A stretch of DNA of 64,000 bases from an uncultured Psychrobacter sp. (GCA_947501045.1 CANMUI010000001.1:806001-870000), one strand, 5' to 3'. Counted from the stretch's first letter, positions 18,403 to 28,340 are shown. Translations and numbers: made by a program. Notes: a model not told the origin generated them from the letters alone.

Positions 18403-19471
18403 GAGTGGATTCCAGCGCTTCAATAGATGGGGGCAGAGTAGCTTTGAAATCAACGAGGTCGGGGTGAATACAGCGTACTTTGCCATTTGGTGTGGTTAAG
18501 ATCGGCGGCGGCACTTCGCAGGCAGGCTCTTTATAGGGACAGCGCGGCGACAGCAGGCAACCTTTGGGGCGATCGTATTGACTAGGTACCACGCCTGGCA
18601 GGCTATTTAATCTATCTTGTCCAATAGCCAACTCTGGGATAGCTTGCAGCAGGGCCTCGGTATAAGGATGCGCCGGATTTTGGAAAATCTCAGGTACGGT
18701 ACTGGTCTCAACCACTTGTCCAGCGTACATTACCGCCACATCGCGCGAGTTTTGAGCCACAAGACCTAAATCATGAGTAATCAGCACCATCGCCATCTGT
18801 TTTTCGCGCTGTAGACGACTAAGCAAATCCATAATTTGTGCTTGTACGGTGACATCAAGGGCGGTGGTGGGTTCATCAGCGATAAGTAATTTGGGCTCGC
18901 AAGCAATCGCCATCGCAATCATCACGCGCTGACTCATGCCCCCTGAGAGCTGATGCGGATAAACCTTAAGACGGTTTTTGGCATCGGGCATCTCGACCAA
19001 CTCTAGTAGCTCTAAGATACGCGTGCGTACCGCCGAGCCGCGTAGACCAAGGTGTTTACGCAGTACTTCACCTAGCTGCATCTCAACAGTGAAACTAGGG
19101 TTTAAGCAAGACATAGCGTTTTGGAAAATCATAGAGATATCATTGCCAATGATGCCGCGCTTTTCTTTGGCAGATAGGCTCAACATATCTTTATTATCAA
19201 ACATCACCCGCTTGGCACGCACTGTGGCAGAAGGCGGCAATAGTCCCATTAGCGCCATCATGGTGACGGATTTACCAGAGCCGGACTCACCAACGACAGC
19301 GATAACTTCGCTATGCTTGATTGTCAACGACACATCGTCTACTGCGCGAAAAGCACGCGCGCCCTCTCCAAAAGTGACCGATAGATTTTCGATATCCAGC
19401 AGTAAGGATTCATCTTTGGTCGTTGAAAATGCTGTGTTCATTGCAGAAGCATTATTTAAGGAATTATTCAT
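18395..19471 (-). CDS. dppD: Dipeptide ABC transporter ATP-binding protein DppD
   Basis: Partner ATPase of DppF, 358 residues. Walker A GESGSGKSVT, LSGGMSQRVMIAMAIA signature, LLIADEPTTALDVTVQAQI, and the C-terminal cysteine motif CLLSPRCPYKEPAC. An extra 25 or so polar residues precede the conserved LLLDIENLSVTFGEG. Its ATG overlaps the dppC stop by one base (TAATG), indicating translational coupling. Confidence 0.93.
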   Translation of the reverse strand: MNNSLNNASAMNTAFSTTKDESLLLDIENLSVTFGEGARAFRAVDDVSLTIKHSEVIAVVGESGSGKSVTMMALMGLLPPSATVRAKRVMFDNKDMLSLSAKEKRGIIGNDISMIFQNAMSCLNPSFTVEMQLGEVLRKHLGLRGSAVRTRILELLELVEMPDAKNRLKVYPHQLSGGMSQRVMIAMAIACEPKLLIADEPTTALDVTVQAQIMDLLSRLQREKQMAMVLITHDLGLVAQNSRDVAVMYAGQVVETSTVPEIFQNPAHPYTEALLQAIPELAIGQDRLNSLPGVVPSQYDRPKGCLLSPRCPYKEPACEVPPPILTTPNGKVRCIHPDLVDFKATLPPSIEALESTHE

Positions 19472-20391
19472 TACGTTACCTGCTTCAATTTGGGATCTAG
19501 AGCATCGCGTAGACCATCGCCGGTCAGGTTAATTGACAAAGCAGCTAAAAAGATAGCGACACCTGGCCAAATGGCTAGCCAAACATTACTTTGAATATAT
19601 TGCCGTGCTGTGCCCAGCATTGCACCCCATTCAGCATCTGGTGGTTGCACGCCAAAGCCTAAGAAACCAATGGCGCCTGCTTCCAAAATAGCCGAGGAGA
19701 AAATCATTGTCGCCTGTACGATAAGCGGCGCCATACAATTGGGCAAAATGGTTACGAACAACAAACGTATCACACCTGCACCCATGACCTGCGAAGCGGT
19801 AAAATACTCGCGTTGTAGCTCCACCATCGCTGTGGCACGAGTTAAGCGAATAAAGGGTGGCGTACAAACCAGAGCGATGGTAATAATGGTATTGGTCATA
19901 GAAGGGCCTAAAATGGCAGCAATAATAATCGCCAATAATAAGCTAGGATAAGACATCAAGATATCGTTGACCAGCATGACCGCTTTACCCCAAACTTTAG
20001 GCCAAAATGCCGCGCTAAGCCCCAAAGAGATCCCCACGATCATCGCTAAAGTGGTGGCGCTCAGACCAATAAATAACGAATAGCGTGCGCCATACATGAC
20101 CCTTGATAGAGTGTCTCGGCCTGCATCATCAGTACCGAGCCAAAACATACTGTCACCGCCGCTTAAGAATGCTGGCGGCAATTGTTCTTGTCCTGTGAAC
20201 AATTCATAAGGGTCATGCGGCGCAATGGCTGGCGCAAGTATGGCAATCACTACCATTAAAGTCAGCACGATAAAGCCTAATACGGCGCCTTTATTGCGGC
20301 AAAACGTTGCCAAAAACAACTGCCAAGACGAGGGCGGATTGGCAGCCATAAGATCGATATCAGAGGGAAGAACAGAAGGCTTCATGAGCAA
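19471..20391 (-). CDS. dppC: Dipeptide ABC transporter permease DppC
   Basis: 306 residues. N-terminal OppC-type segment with one helix (AVLGFIVLTLMVVIAILAP), then the periplasmic HDPYELFTG stretch, GTDDAGRDTLSRVMYGARYSL (a DppC/OppC hallmark), and the permease core with EAA-like region EYFTASQVMGAGVIRLLFVTILPN. C-terminal FLAALSINLTGDGLRDALDP is diagnostic. It follows dppB after 121 bases. Confidence 0.94.
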   Translation of the reverse strand: MLMKPSVLPSDIDLMAANPPSSWQLFLATFCRNKGAVLGFIVLTLMVVIAILAPAIAPHDPYELFTGQEQLPPAFLSGGDSMFWLGTDDAGRDTLSRVMYGARYSLFIGLSATTLAMIVGISLGLSAAFWPKVWGKAVMLVNDILMSYPSLLLAIIIAAILGPSMTNTIITIALVCTPPFIRLTRATAMVELQREYFTASQVMGAGVIRLLFVTILPNCMAPLIVQATMIFSSAILEAGAIGFLGFGVQPPDAEWGAMLGTARQYIQSNVWLAIWPGVAIFLAALSINLTGDGLRDALDPKLKQVT

Positions 20392-20512
20392 TTCCTGTAG
20401 TGGTCAGCGCTTTTGGATTTGTAGAGAGCTTTACTACAACCCTTTAAGCGCCAATCGTCACTATTTGAGCAATTTTAAATAGAGCAATAAATGAGTATCG
20501 AGTATTATCAAG

Positions 20513-21541
20513 TTAGGAAGTATGCCGGATACGTGGATTAATAAGACCATACAAAATATCGATAAATAAACTCACCAAAATCAGTGCGGTCGCGACCAAT
20601 AAAATACCGTTTTGTACAATAGGATAATCCCGAGTAAAAAAGCCATCCAGCAGCCAATTACCAACACCTGGCCAGCTAAAAATAGTCTCAGTAATAATGG
20701 CGCCGGCAAGCAAGGTCGCCATCTGTAAGCCAACCACAGTAACGACGGTAATCAAAGCGTTACGCATGACGTGTATTAATATGACGCGGCGCGGGGACAA
20801 CCCTTTAGCCCTTGCCGTACGCACATAGTCCTCGTCTAATACCTCGAGCATAGCTGAGCGGGTCATCCGCGCAATCATTGCCAAAGGAATAGTCGATAAC
20901 GCGATAGAGGGCAAGATGAAATGCTTGACCACATCCCAAAAAGCGCCTGGTTCTCCTGAGGTCAGCGAGCCTAATAACCAAGAGCCATACAAAGGCTGGA
21001 CATCCAAAAACTGCGCAACAGAGATCACCCCAGCGACTGGCAACAGACCTAGATAGTGCGCAAATATACCAGTCAAGATAGGCCCTAGCAGATAGATAGG
21101 CATAGAATAACCTGCCAACGCCCCTGACATCAAAGTGTAATCAATCCAAGTCCCACGGCGTAGCGCGGCGAAAATACCCAAGCTAACCCCGATCACGCTA
21201 GCAATAACAATAGCGCATAATGCTAGCTCTAAAGTGGGTACGAAATGAGAAAAGAAATCTTGCAGTATTGGCGTACGAGTGCGGAAAGACTCACCAAAAT
21301 CACCTTGCAATATATCGGTCAGATAATTCCAATACTGGACAATGAGTGGTTTATCAAGTCCTAGCCTTTCTAAAGCGCGAGCATGCAGCTCCGGATCTAC
21401 CATGCGCTCGCCCATCATAATCTGAACCGCATCACCAGGAACTAAACGGATCAAAGTAAATGTCGATAACGTTAAGCCAATATAGACAGGAATTAAGATA
21501 GCAATGCGGCGCAGAATATAAAGTAGCATAAGGCTGCTCAA
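20513..21541 (-). CDS. dppB: Dipeptide ABC transporter permease DppB
   Basis: 342 residues with about six membrane helices. Typical DppB/OppB elements: ILRRIAILIPVYIGLTLSTFTLIRLVPGD at the N-terminus, LGLDKPLIVQYWNYL, GDFGESFRTRTPI, and the coupling region DEDYVRTARAKGLSPRRVILIHVMRNA. The C-terminal ITETIFSWPGVGNWLLDGFFTRDYPIVQ is also standard. It lies between dppA and dppC in the operon. Confidence 0.94.
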   Translation of the reverse strand: MSSLMLLYILRRIAILIPVYIGLTLSTFTLIRLVPGDAVQIMMGERMVDPELHARALERLGLDKPLIVQYWNYLTDILQGDFGESFRTRTPILQDFFSHFVPTLELALCAIVIASVIGVSLGIFAALRRGTWIDYTLMSGALAGYSMPIYLLGPILTGIFAHYLGLLPVAGVISVAQFLDVQPLYGSWLLGSLTSGEPGAFWDVVKHFILPSIALSTIPLAMIARMTRSAMLEVLDEDYVRTARAKGLSPRRVILIHVMRNALITVVTVVGLQMATLLAGAIITETIFSWPGVGNWLLDGFFTRDYPIVQNGILLVATALILVSLFIDILYGLINPRIRHTS

Positions 21542-21694
21542 TAGTTATAGTATTAGTAATAAAATGCTTCATTACGAAACGCTTGGTTGTATAGCTTAGC
21601 TTGTAAAAATAAGGCTAGAGCAGGGCGTCTGATCCAGCCAAGCATTGATGAGATACTTTGCAAGCTGGGCTGAATCAGACTTAGTCAGCTAAAA

Positions 21695-23335
21695 CTACTC
21701 AACACTGACCCCATCAAAACGTATGGAGCCAAGCGGGCTAATCTTATAGTCTTTAACGTTCGGAGCGGTAAATACGGTAACTACCGAATGCGCCATGGTG
21801 CTCCAAGGCAACTGCTCTTTGAATATTTGCTGAGCTTGCACGTATTCATTGACACGTTCATCTTGATTATTGATTTGACGGGCATTGGTAACTAAAGTGT
21901 CAAAGTCCTCATTACACCAGCGTGCGTAATTATTACCGCCGATCGCGTCGCATGATAATAAAGTACCCAGCCAGTTATCTGGATCACCATTATCACCGGT
22001 CCAGCCTGATAGGATGACATCCGGCTCACCTTTAGAGGCGCGGTTTAGGTACTCGCCCCACTCATAAGTAACCAGATTGGCGTCAACACCAATCTTTGCC
22101 CAATCTGCTTGTAGCATCTCTGCCATAAGCTTGGCATTAGGATTGTACGGGCGCTGCACGGGCATATACCATAAGTCAATTTCAAGGTCGTCAGCTCCGG
22201 CTTCTTGAATAAGCGCTTTGGCCTTTTCTACATCATAAGGCGCATCTTGTAGTGACTCATCATAGCCCCACTGCGTCGGCGGCATCGGATTGGTCGCTTT
22301 TACGCCTTCGCTTTGATAAACCGCATTGATGATAGCGTCTTTGTTGATCGCCATATCTAAGGCTTGACGGACTTTGAGGTCACTAAGTTTAGGTTTCTCG
22401 ACATTGTAGCCGACATAGCCCAAGTTAAAGCCGGGCTGATCAAGTACCGTGGCTTTACCTGAGGATTTAACCGATTCGATCTCAGCAGGTTTTGGATAGG
22501 CCGATACATGGCACTCGCCTGCCTGTACTTTTTGCGCGCGCACGGCTGAGTCTTTAGTAATGACGAAGACTAAATTATCGATATGAATATCGTCTTTGTT
22601 CCAATAGTCTGGATTTTTGGTATAGCGAATTTGGGCGTCTTTTTGGTAGGAGGTGAAGACAAAGGGTCCGGTACCAACTGGTTTGGTGTTGATATCAGCA
22701 GCGTTGTCCGAAGCTAATAACTGGTCGGCATACTCAGCAGAATTGATATAGGCAAAGGGCATAGCTAGGTTTTGTAAGAAAGGGGCATTGGTCTCGCTTA
22801 GCGTAACTTTAACCGTATAATCATCAACCTTTTCGATATCAGAGATGATGTCAGGCAATCCCATACCTACTGAATAAGGGAATTCAGCGGGATAGGCTTT
22901 ATTGAACTCAAAGTCAGGATCAGTAATGCGCTTTAAGGTAAAAATAAAGTCATCGGCATTGAAATCACGCGTTGGAGTAAAGTAGTCAGTAGTACCAAAC
23001 TTTACCCCTTTACGCAAATTAAAGGTATAGGTTTTGCCATCTTCACTGATCTCCCAACTCTCGGCTAACGCAGGTTCAATCTCAGTCTCAGCGCGCTTAA
23101 ATTGTACAATACCGTTATAGATAGGGTAGGCACTGGCATCAAAATCAGTACCGGCAGTATACTGCGCAGGATCAAAGCCGGCGGGGCTGCCCTCTGAGCA
23201 ATAAAGCAAAGTCTTTGACCCAGTGCTATCTGAGCTGGCAGTTGTCTCATCGGCGGTTTGATTATTACCGCCGCAAGCACTAAGGCCTAAAGTAACTGCT
23301 GCTAATAGGGTAAGCTTAAAAAGTGAGTGCTGCAT
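21695..23335 (-). CDS. dppA: Dipeptide-binding lipoprotein DppA
   Basis: 546-residue family 5 solute-binding protein. A signal peptide ends in lipobox LSAC (Cys21), so it is probably anchored to the inner membrane rather than free as in E. coli. The start of the mature part, LLYCSEGSPAGFDPAQYT, and ALAESWEISEDGKTYTFNLRKGVKF are close to DppA wording; KDSAVRAQKVQAGECH follows the family pattern. It precedes dppB-C-D-F on the same strand. A striking hairpin lies directly before its ribosome binding site. Confidence 0.9.
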   Translation of the reverse strand: MQHSLFKLTLLAAVTLGLSACGGNNQTADETTASSDSTGSKTLLYCSEGSPAGFDPAQYTAGTDFDASAYPIYNGIVQFKRAETEIEPALAESWEISEDGKTYTFNLRKGVKFGTTDYFTPTRDFNADDFIFTLKRITDPDFEFNKAYPAEFPYSVGMGLPDIISDIEKVDDYTVKVTLSETNAPFLQNLAMPFAYINSAEYADQLLASDNAADINTKPVGTGPFVFTSYQKDAQIRYTKNPDYWNKDDIHIDNLVFVITKDSAVRAQKVQAGECHVSAYPKPAEIESVKSSGKATVLDQPGFNLGYVGYNVEKPKLSDLKVRQALDMAINKDAIINAVYQSEGVKATNPMPPTQWGYDESLQDAPYDVEKAKALIQEAGADDLEIDLWYMPVQRPYNPNAKLMAEMLQADWAKIGVDANLVTYEWGEYLNRASKGEPDVILSGWTGDNGDPDNWLGTLLSCDAIGGNNYARWCNEDFDTLVTNARQINNQDERVNEYVQAQQIFKEQLPWSTMAHSVVTVFTAPNVKDYKISPLGSIRFDGVSVE

Positions 23336-23360
23336 GGTTACATCCTATGTAAATGGTAAG

Positions 23361-23409
23361 GGATAGCTGATTGTATTCATATTGAAACTATAAATACAAT
23401 CAGCTATCC
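23361..23409 (-). promoter_or_regulatory. Perfect 17-bp hairpin in the dppA leader
   Basis: GGATAGCTGATTGTATT (23361-23377) and its exact reverse complement (23393-23409), with a 15-base loop. On the minus strand it ends 25 bases before the dppA ATG and just ahead of the AGGAT ribosome-binding stretch. There is no T run, so it is not a standard terminator; it may control stability or translation. Confidence 0.6.
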
Positions 23410-23515
23410 TTCAATTCCCTTTGAATTATTTATTAAACAACCTAATTGAGTAATAACGCCGTTTTAGTTTTAAACGAAGCTTGCACCGAATATAGTCGGA
23501 CAAAACAGTGAAACG

Positions 23516-23545
23516 AATATACTATGTTAAACGGTTGTAACGCAA
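23516..23545 (-). promoter_or_regulatory. Candidate promoter for the dpp operon
   Basis: TTGCGT (23540-23545) and TATATT (23516-23521) on the minus strand, 18 bases apart. This would give a leader of about 170 bases containing the 17-bp hairpin. Confidence 0.35.
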
Positions 23546-23624
23546 GATTAAATTTTCGTTTAACTATTTTGTCTATACTCTTATCCACTTTTCAGGGTGG
23601 ACAAATTATTCATCTTGCCATACT

Positions 23625-25328
23625 TTAACCTGAAACGGTCTCAGCAGGGCTATGCTGTCCCTCACTACTGCTAACCTCACTATGCTTAGTATCGTTACGC
23701 TTAACTTTACCGTGCTCAGTTTTAATCATATCCGCTAGCCTCTCAGCGATCATAATCGTGGGAGCATTGGTATTAGCGCTGATTAAAGTCGGCATAACTG
23801 AAGCGTCGATCACGCGCAGACCGGTGACACCGCGTACTTTGAGTTCTAAATCAACTACCGATTTGTCATCTGAGCCCATACGGCAAGTGCCTACCGGATG
23901 ATAAATGGTATCGGATCTATTTTTTATATAACCGAGCATGCCGTCTTTTTCGATATAGGGCGCAGGGTAGTCCTCGGTGATATATTTAGCAATGGGTGCC
24001 TCAGCCATAATTGCGCGGGTACGTTCTGCGCCCGCCACCATATATTCAACATCTTTTGGATGCGCTAGATAATTGGGATCAATTAGCACAGGGTCAGAAG
24101 GAATTGCAGAATTTAGCCTGACCGTACCGCGACTTTCGGGGCGTAGATAACAGGCATGACAGGAGATCGCGTAGCCGCGTTTTAGGTCGCGGCCATGGTT
24201 GATCACTCGCGATATAACAAAGTGCAACTGAGTATTCGGCCAGTTTTGTGCATCATCACCTACGCTAAAAAAAGCTCCTGCTTCAGCATAATTGGTTGAG
24301 AGGATACCGGTGCCGTCTTTTTTCCACTGTTTCATGGCTTTAAAGAAGTTTTTGCCTGCCACCATACCGATACCAAAGACGTCAGTGGTATTGACTTCAT
24401 AATCGAAGACCACATCAAGATGATCTTGCAGATTACCGCCGACTTCAGGTGCATCAACCACTACGTCGATATCGTGCTTTTGTAGATGCTCTGCCGGACC
24501 AATACCCGACAGCATAAGGACTTTGGGTGAGCCAAAAGCGCCACCTGACAAAATGACCTCATGGTGCGCTCTAATGGTCAGCTCGCCGTCTTGTTTTTCA
24601 TAAACCACACCAACCGCTTTGTTGTCTTCAAAAATGACTCGGTTGACCTGGGCGTGAGTGATGACGCTTAAATTGGGACGGCTTTGTACAGGATGCAAGT
24701 ATGCGGCGGCAGCAGAACAGCGCTGACCTTGCTTATCACCATGAAAATGGGTGACCTGGTATAGCCCGACGCCGTCTTGCTTATCGCCATTAAAGTCGTC
24801 ATTGTGATCTAGTCCATTGGCGATGCCGGCCTCTACAAAAGCCTTGGAGATCTCACGCGGGCTCAGTAGATCAGAGACATGTAATGGTCCTCTATCACCG
24901 TGATGCTCATTGCTACCACGTACATTGTTTTCAGCCTTGATAAAGTAGGGCAGCACGTCATCGAAGCCCCAGCCTGTACAGCCTGCATCGACCCAGCGCT
25001 CATAATCTAGAGCACTACCGCGGGTATAAATCATAGCGTTGATGGCGGAGGAACCGCCCAAACATTGCCCGCGCGGTTGAAAACCACGACGATTGTTCAG
25101 ATGGGTTTGCGGAGTAGTATGAAAGCACCAGTTATTGAGTTTAAGGGGTTTACCGGGTACAAGTAAGATCAGTCCAGCAGGTACACGAACGGCTAAGTCT
25201 TTGCCAGCGCCACCATATTCTAATAGACAAACGCTGATGTCCGGATTTTCAGTAAGACGGCTGGCAAGCACGCATCCTGCTGAACCGCCGCCAACGATAA
25301 CATAGTCAAATTTTTTATCGACTTCCAT
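23625..25328 (-). CDS. GMC-family FAD alcohol/choline dehydrogenase
   Basis: 567-residue flavoprotein of the glucose-methanol-choline family. FAD-binding GGGSAG at residues 13-18, GMC signature 1 around PRGQCLGGSSAINAMIYTRG, signature 2 GAFGSPKVLMLSGIGP, and the C-terminal catalytic pair in IYHPVGTCRMG and the SANTNAPTIMIAERLADMI segment. Resembles AlkJ/BetA-type membrane-associated dehydrogenases that pass electrons to the respiratory chain. Exact substrate is uncertain; position beside the ethanolamine genes and an alcohol dehydrogenase suggests an alcohol or amino alcohol. The last 25 residues are a polar tail. Confidence 0.85.
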   Translation of the reverse strand: MEVDKKFDYVIVGGGSAGCVLASRLTENPDISVCLLEYGGAGKDLAVRVPAGLILLVPGKPLKLNNWCFHTTPQTHLNNRRGFQPRGQCLGGSSAINAMIYTRGSALDYERWVDAGCTGWGFDDVLPYFIKAENNVRGSNEHHGDRGPLHVSDLLSPREISKAFVEAGIANGLDHNDDFNGDKQDGVGLYQVTHFHGDKQGQRCSAAAAYLHPVQSRPNLSVITHAQVNRVIFEDNKAVGVVYEKQDGELTIRAHHEVILSGGAFGSPKVLMLSGIGPAEHLQKHDIDVVVDAPEVGGNLQDHLDVVFDYEVNTTDVFGIGMVAGKNFFKAMKQWKKDGTGILSTNYAEAGAFFSVGDDAQNWPNTQLHFVISRVINHGRDLKRGYAISCHACYLRPESRGTVRLNSAIPSDPVLIDPNYLAHPKDVEYMVAGAERTRAIMAEAPIAKYITEDYPAPYIEKDGMLGYIKNRSDTIYHPVGTCRMGSDDKSVVDLELKVRGVTGLRVIDASVMPTLISANTNAPTIMIAERLADMIKTEHGKVKRNDTKHSEVSSSEGQHSPAETVSG

Positions 25329-25561
25329 ATACTGTTCCTTGTTGCTTCCCTGCCAATCAAATATTGGTTACTTATTACCATAACTATTATTTCGTCAAAA
25401 TAGAGAAATAAAAATGACTAAAGCGTATCAATCGACCAATACGCCTTAAAAGAAGAGTAAAAATTACCGAATCAACTTTGTATAGTCAACCCTAAATAAA
25501 ACTAGCACATTTTATACTAGCAACACTGGACCTATTTTGACGTGTATTGACTATAATCGGT

Positions 25562-25888
25562 TTATACCTCACATATCTCTGAGCGCACAATAAAGCGTTT
25601 GCCCTCTGGTATCTCCAGTGAAAAACTGGCGCCGCGCCCGTCTACTACGTCAATAGTCAGATCGGTATGCTGCCAGAGTTTATACTGAGCTTTACCCATA
25701 TAAAAAGGACAACCCGCCAAATCACCAACCAATACATCTTGTCCGCCTACTTTAAACTCTCCTAATGGATAGCACATCGGTGAGCTACCATCGCAGCAGC
25801 CACCGGACTGATGAAACATCAGCTCGCCATGCTTAGATTTTAATAACTCAATAAGTGCTTTGCAGGACTCTGTAGCCATGACTTTCAT
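25562..25888 (-). CDS. DUF779 protein, aldehyde-dehydrogenase-associated
   Basis: 108 residues. The conserved core HQSGGCCDGSSPMCYPLGEF, followed by GCPFYMGKAQYKLWQHT, identifies DUF779, a family often encoded beside acetaldehyde dehydrogenases. The clustered cysteines suggest metal or thiol chemistry, but no activity is established to my knowledge. The frame opens at 25906; I chose 25888 because AAGGAG sits six bases upstream of that ATG. Last gene of the eat-eutB-eutC group, 40 bases after eutC. Confidence 0.8.
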   Translation of the reverse strand: MKVMATESCKALIELLKSKHGELMFHQSGGCCDGSSPMCYPLGEFKVGGQDVLVGDLAGCPFYMGKAQYKLWQHTDLTIDVVDGRGASFSLEIPEGKRFIVRSEICEV

Positions 25889-25928
25889 AATGAACTCCTT
25901 GTACATTTAATTCGTCTTAACCTATATT

Positions 25929-26885
25929 TTACAGCAATTTTATGGTCGGCTGGCTTTGATCTATGGTGGGTAGCTCTTGCTCATCTTTAAGCTCAACCCC
26001 TGATAATTTAAGCTCAGCAGATTTCTTCATCAAGGCCAACAAACGACTGGCGGCCATTTTAATAGGCAATCCTGCGGCGCGTACGTTGGAGATGCAGTTG
26101 CGCATCGCATCATGGCTCTCACTATGCGCACTCCACGTATAATAAATACCTAAGCTATCAGGGGAGCTTAGGCCGGGGCGCTCACCAATGAGCATGACCA
26201 GCATCTTGGCCTTGAGTCGTTCTGCTACCTTATCGCCTAAAGCGACGCGGCTGCCCGTAGCAATCACTAAAGGCGCGATACTCCAGCCTTCTTCTTTAAA
26301 TAACGGCAATAATTCTGCTACTAGCTTTGGACCATTTTCTTCTATTGCCCGTGCCGATAGCCCATCGCCGAGCACGATGAGCACATCGTAAGGTTTATCT
26401 AAATTTGAACGCTCTGCAAACTGCTCTAACTTTTCAGCAGAATCTTCGCTTAACAGTCTGCCCCAATCGGGACGTTTGAGATACTCAGACTTATCTTCGG
26501 TCTGACTGGTGACTGTAAATAGATCCCAAACCTCATCAGATGATGCTCCTTCTTGCTGATCTGATTTTTCGAAATCTTCTTCTGTACCAGACTCGTCATC
26601 CATATCTTTAAAAGTAACTTGACAAGCTTCAGCTAAATCTTGAATCAAAGCCTCAACATCTAAGTCTTGTAATACTGCGTCTTTGGCCTCGGCATGATCG
26701 AGCTGAAACTTTAATAAAGGTTTGGTCGGCAGGCTACAGCCCACGCGGCCAAGCGCGATTCTAGAGTCGGTGTATTCTTTTAGCTTTTGCCAAGGATCTA
26801 AATGTACCAACTCGCCACGCTGACCAGTTTTAGAGTTGCCATCCTCGATAACCGATGGCTTGGTTTGCCAATCATGATTAGACAT
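25929..26885 (-). CDS. eutC: Ethanolamine ammonia-lyase small subunit
   Basis: With EutB forms the adenosylcobalamin enzyme that splits ethanolamine into acetaldehyde and ammonia. 318 residues, a little longer than the E. coli protein. Recognisable: ALGRVGCSLPTKPLLKFQLDHAEAKDAVL, YLKRPDWGRLL, VLIVLGDGLSARAIEENG, and LVMLIGERPGLSSPDSLGIYYTW followed by CISNVR. Residues 92-120 are an acidic insertion (DMDDESGTEEDFEKSDQQEG) that the usual family lacks, placed before the conserved RPD motif. Follows eutB after 75 bases. Confidence 0.94.
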   Translation of the reverse strand: MSNHDWQTKPSVIEDGNSKTGQRGELVHLDPWQKLKEYTDSRIALGRVGCSLPTKPLLKFQLDHAEAKDAVLQDLDVEALIQDLAEACQVTFKDMDDESGTEEDFEKSDQQEGASSDEVWDLFTVTSQTEDKSEYLKRPDWGRLLSEDSAEKLEQFAERSNLDKPYDVLIVLGDGLSARAIEENGPKLVAELLPLFKEEGWSIAPLVIATGSRVALGDKVAERLKAKMLVMLIGERPGLSSPDSLGIYYTWSAHSESHDAMRNCISNVRAAGLPIKMAASRLLALMKKSAELKLSGVELKDEQELPTIDQSQPTIKLL

Positions 26886-26960
26886 TAGATCCTCCTTTAT
26901 AATTTAGTAGTGCTATACCTTATTTCTCTCTTCTAATCGTTCTTATATAAATATATAGTT

Positions 26961-28340
26961 TTATATAATGCTAGAGAGCAGCTTTGATGGCTTATCTGAC
27001 CACTGAATACGGTTTTGCGATTGAGTATAAATGCCGTTTTCACTGAGCCAATGCGCAAACTCAGGAGCAGGGGTTAGCCCAAGCAGTTGTCTGGCATAAA
27101 GCGCGTCATGAAATGAGGTGGTCTGATAATTAAGCATCACATCATCGGAGCCTGGGATGCCCATAATAAAGTTAATCCCCGCCGTTGCCAGTAAGGTCAA
27201 TAAAGTATCCATATCGTCTTGATCGGCATCGGCGTGATTGGTATAGCAAATATCGCAGCCCATAGGCACACCAAGCAATTTGCCACAGAAATGATCCTCA
27301 AGACCTGCGCGAATGATTTGTTTACCATCAAATAGATATTCAGGACCGATAAACCCTACTACAGTATTCACCAGCAGCGGATCAAACTCGCGGGCTACGG
27401 CGTAGGCTCTTGCTTCTAGCGTTTGCTGATCGACGTCGAAATGGGCGTTGCTCGATAATGCGCTGCCTTGTCCGGTCTCAAAGTACATGACGTTTTGACC
27501 GACCGTTCCGCGATTAAGACTGACGCCCGCTTCCTGACCCTCGCGCAGTAGCGCCAAATTTATCCCAAAGCTGGTATTGGCTTTCTCGCTGCCTGTGATC
27601 GATTGAAAGACCAAGTCGACGGGGACTTTTTTTTCAATGAGCTGAATGGCAGAGGTGATGTGCGTCAATACGCAAGACTGCGTAGGAATTTGGTACTCAG
27701 ATATCACATGATCGAGTAGCTTTAATAGCTCTGTTAGGTTTTGCAGATTGTCGGTCGCAGGATTGATACCGATGACCGCATCGCCATTGCCATACATGAG
27801 GCCATCGATAATACTGGCAGAAATGCCTAACATGTCGTCGGTCGGGTGATTGGGCTGCAAACGTGTAGACAAACGACCCTCAAGACCAATCGTATTGCGA
27901 AATTTGGTGACGACATTGCATTTTTTGGCAACTAGTATCAAATCTTGAACGCGCATAATTTTGCTGACAGCCGCTACCATCTCGGGGGTAAAGGCGTACT
28001 TTAATTGTGTGATGCTATCTTTGGTGGCAGACTCGCCTAATAGCCAGTTTCTTAAATCACCAACGGTAAAGCTAGATATCTTAGCAAAAGCTTGGCTATC
28101 GTGCTGCGCCATAATCAGCCGCGTTACTTCATCGTCTTTATAAGGGATAGTAATGTCATCCAAAAAGTCGATTAATAAGCAATCAGCCAAGGCCATTTGC
28201 GCCGCTACACGCTCAGTAGCATCAGCGGCAGCAACACCGGCCAGCTCGTCTCCTGATCGGCGCGGTGAAGCTTTGGCAAGTAACGTTTTTAGACTGTCAA
28301 ATTGGTAGTTGTGTTGTCCTACGGTATGGTGATAAGTCAT
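26961..28340 (-). CDS. eutB: Ethanolamine ammonia-lyase large subunit
   Basis: 459 residues, the normal length for EutB, the catalytic TIM-barrel subunit that holds cobalamin with EutC. Landmarks include RLSTRLQPNHPTDD, YGNGDAVIGINPATD, CVLTHITSAIQLIEKKVPVDLVFQSITGSEKAN, GQGSALSSNAHFDVDQQT and GIPGSDDVMLNYQTTSFHDA. It starts 24 bases after the permease gene, so the two are co-transcribed. No EutA reactivase or cobalamin genes are in the window. Confidence 0.96.
   Translation of the reverse strand: MTYHHTVGQHNYQFDSLKTLLAKASPRRSGDELAGVAAADATERVAAQMALADCLLIDFLDDITIPYKDDEVTRLIMAQHDSQAFAKISSFTVGDLRNWLLGESATKDSITQLKYAFTPEMVAAVSKIMRVQDLILVAKKCNVVTKFRNTIGLEGRLSTRLQPNHPTDDMLGISASIIDGLMYGNGDAVIGINPATDNLQNLTELLKLLDHVISEYQIPTQSCVLTHITSAIQLIEKKVPVDLVFQSITGSEKANTSFGINLALLREGQEAGVSLNRGTVGQNVMYFETGQGSALSSNAHFDVDQQTLEARAYAVAREFDPLLVNTVVGFIGPEYLFDGKQIIRAGLEDHFCGKLLGVPMGCDICYTNHADADQDDMDTLLTLLATAGINFIMGIPGSDDVMLNYQTTSFHDALYARQLLGLTPAPEFAHWLSENGIYTQSQNRIQWSDKPSKLLSSII

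Noticed and set aside
25420..25447. Hairpin AAAGCGTAT/ATACGCCTT after the DUF779 gene as a terminator
   Set aside because: The T run on the minus strand begins only after several bases (TAGTCATTTTT); too weak to list as a feature.
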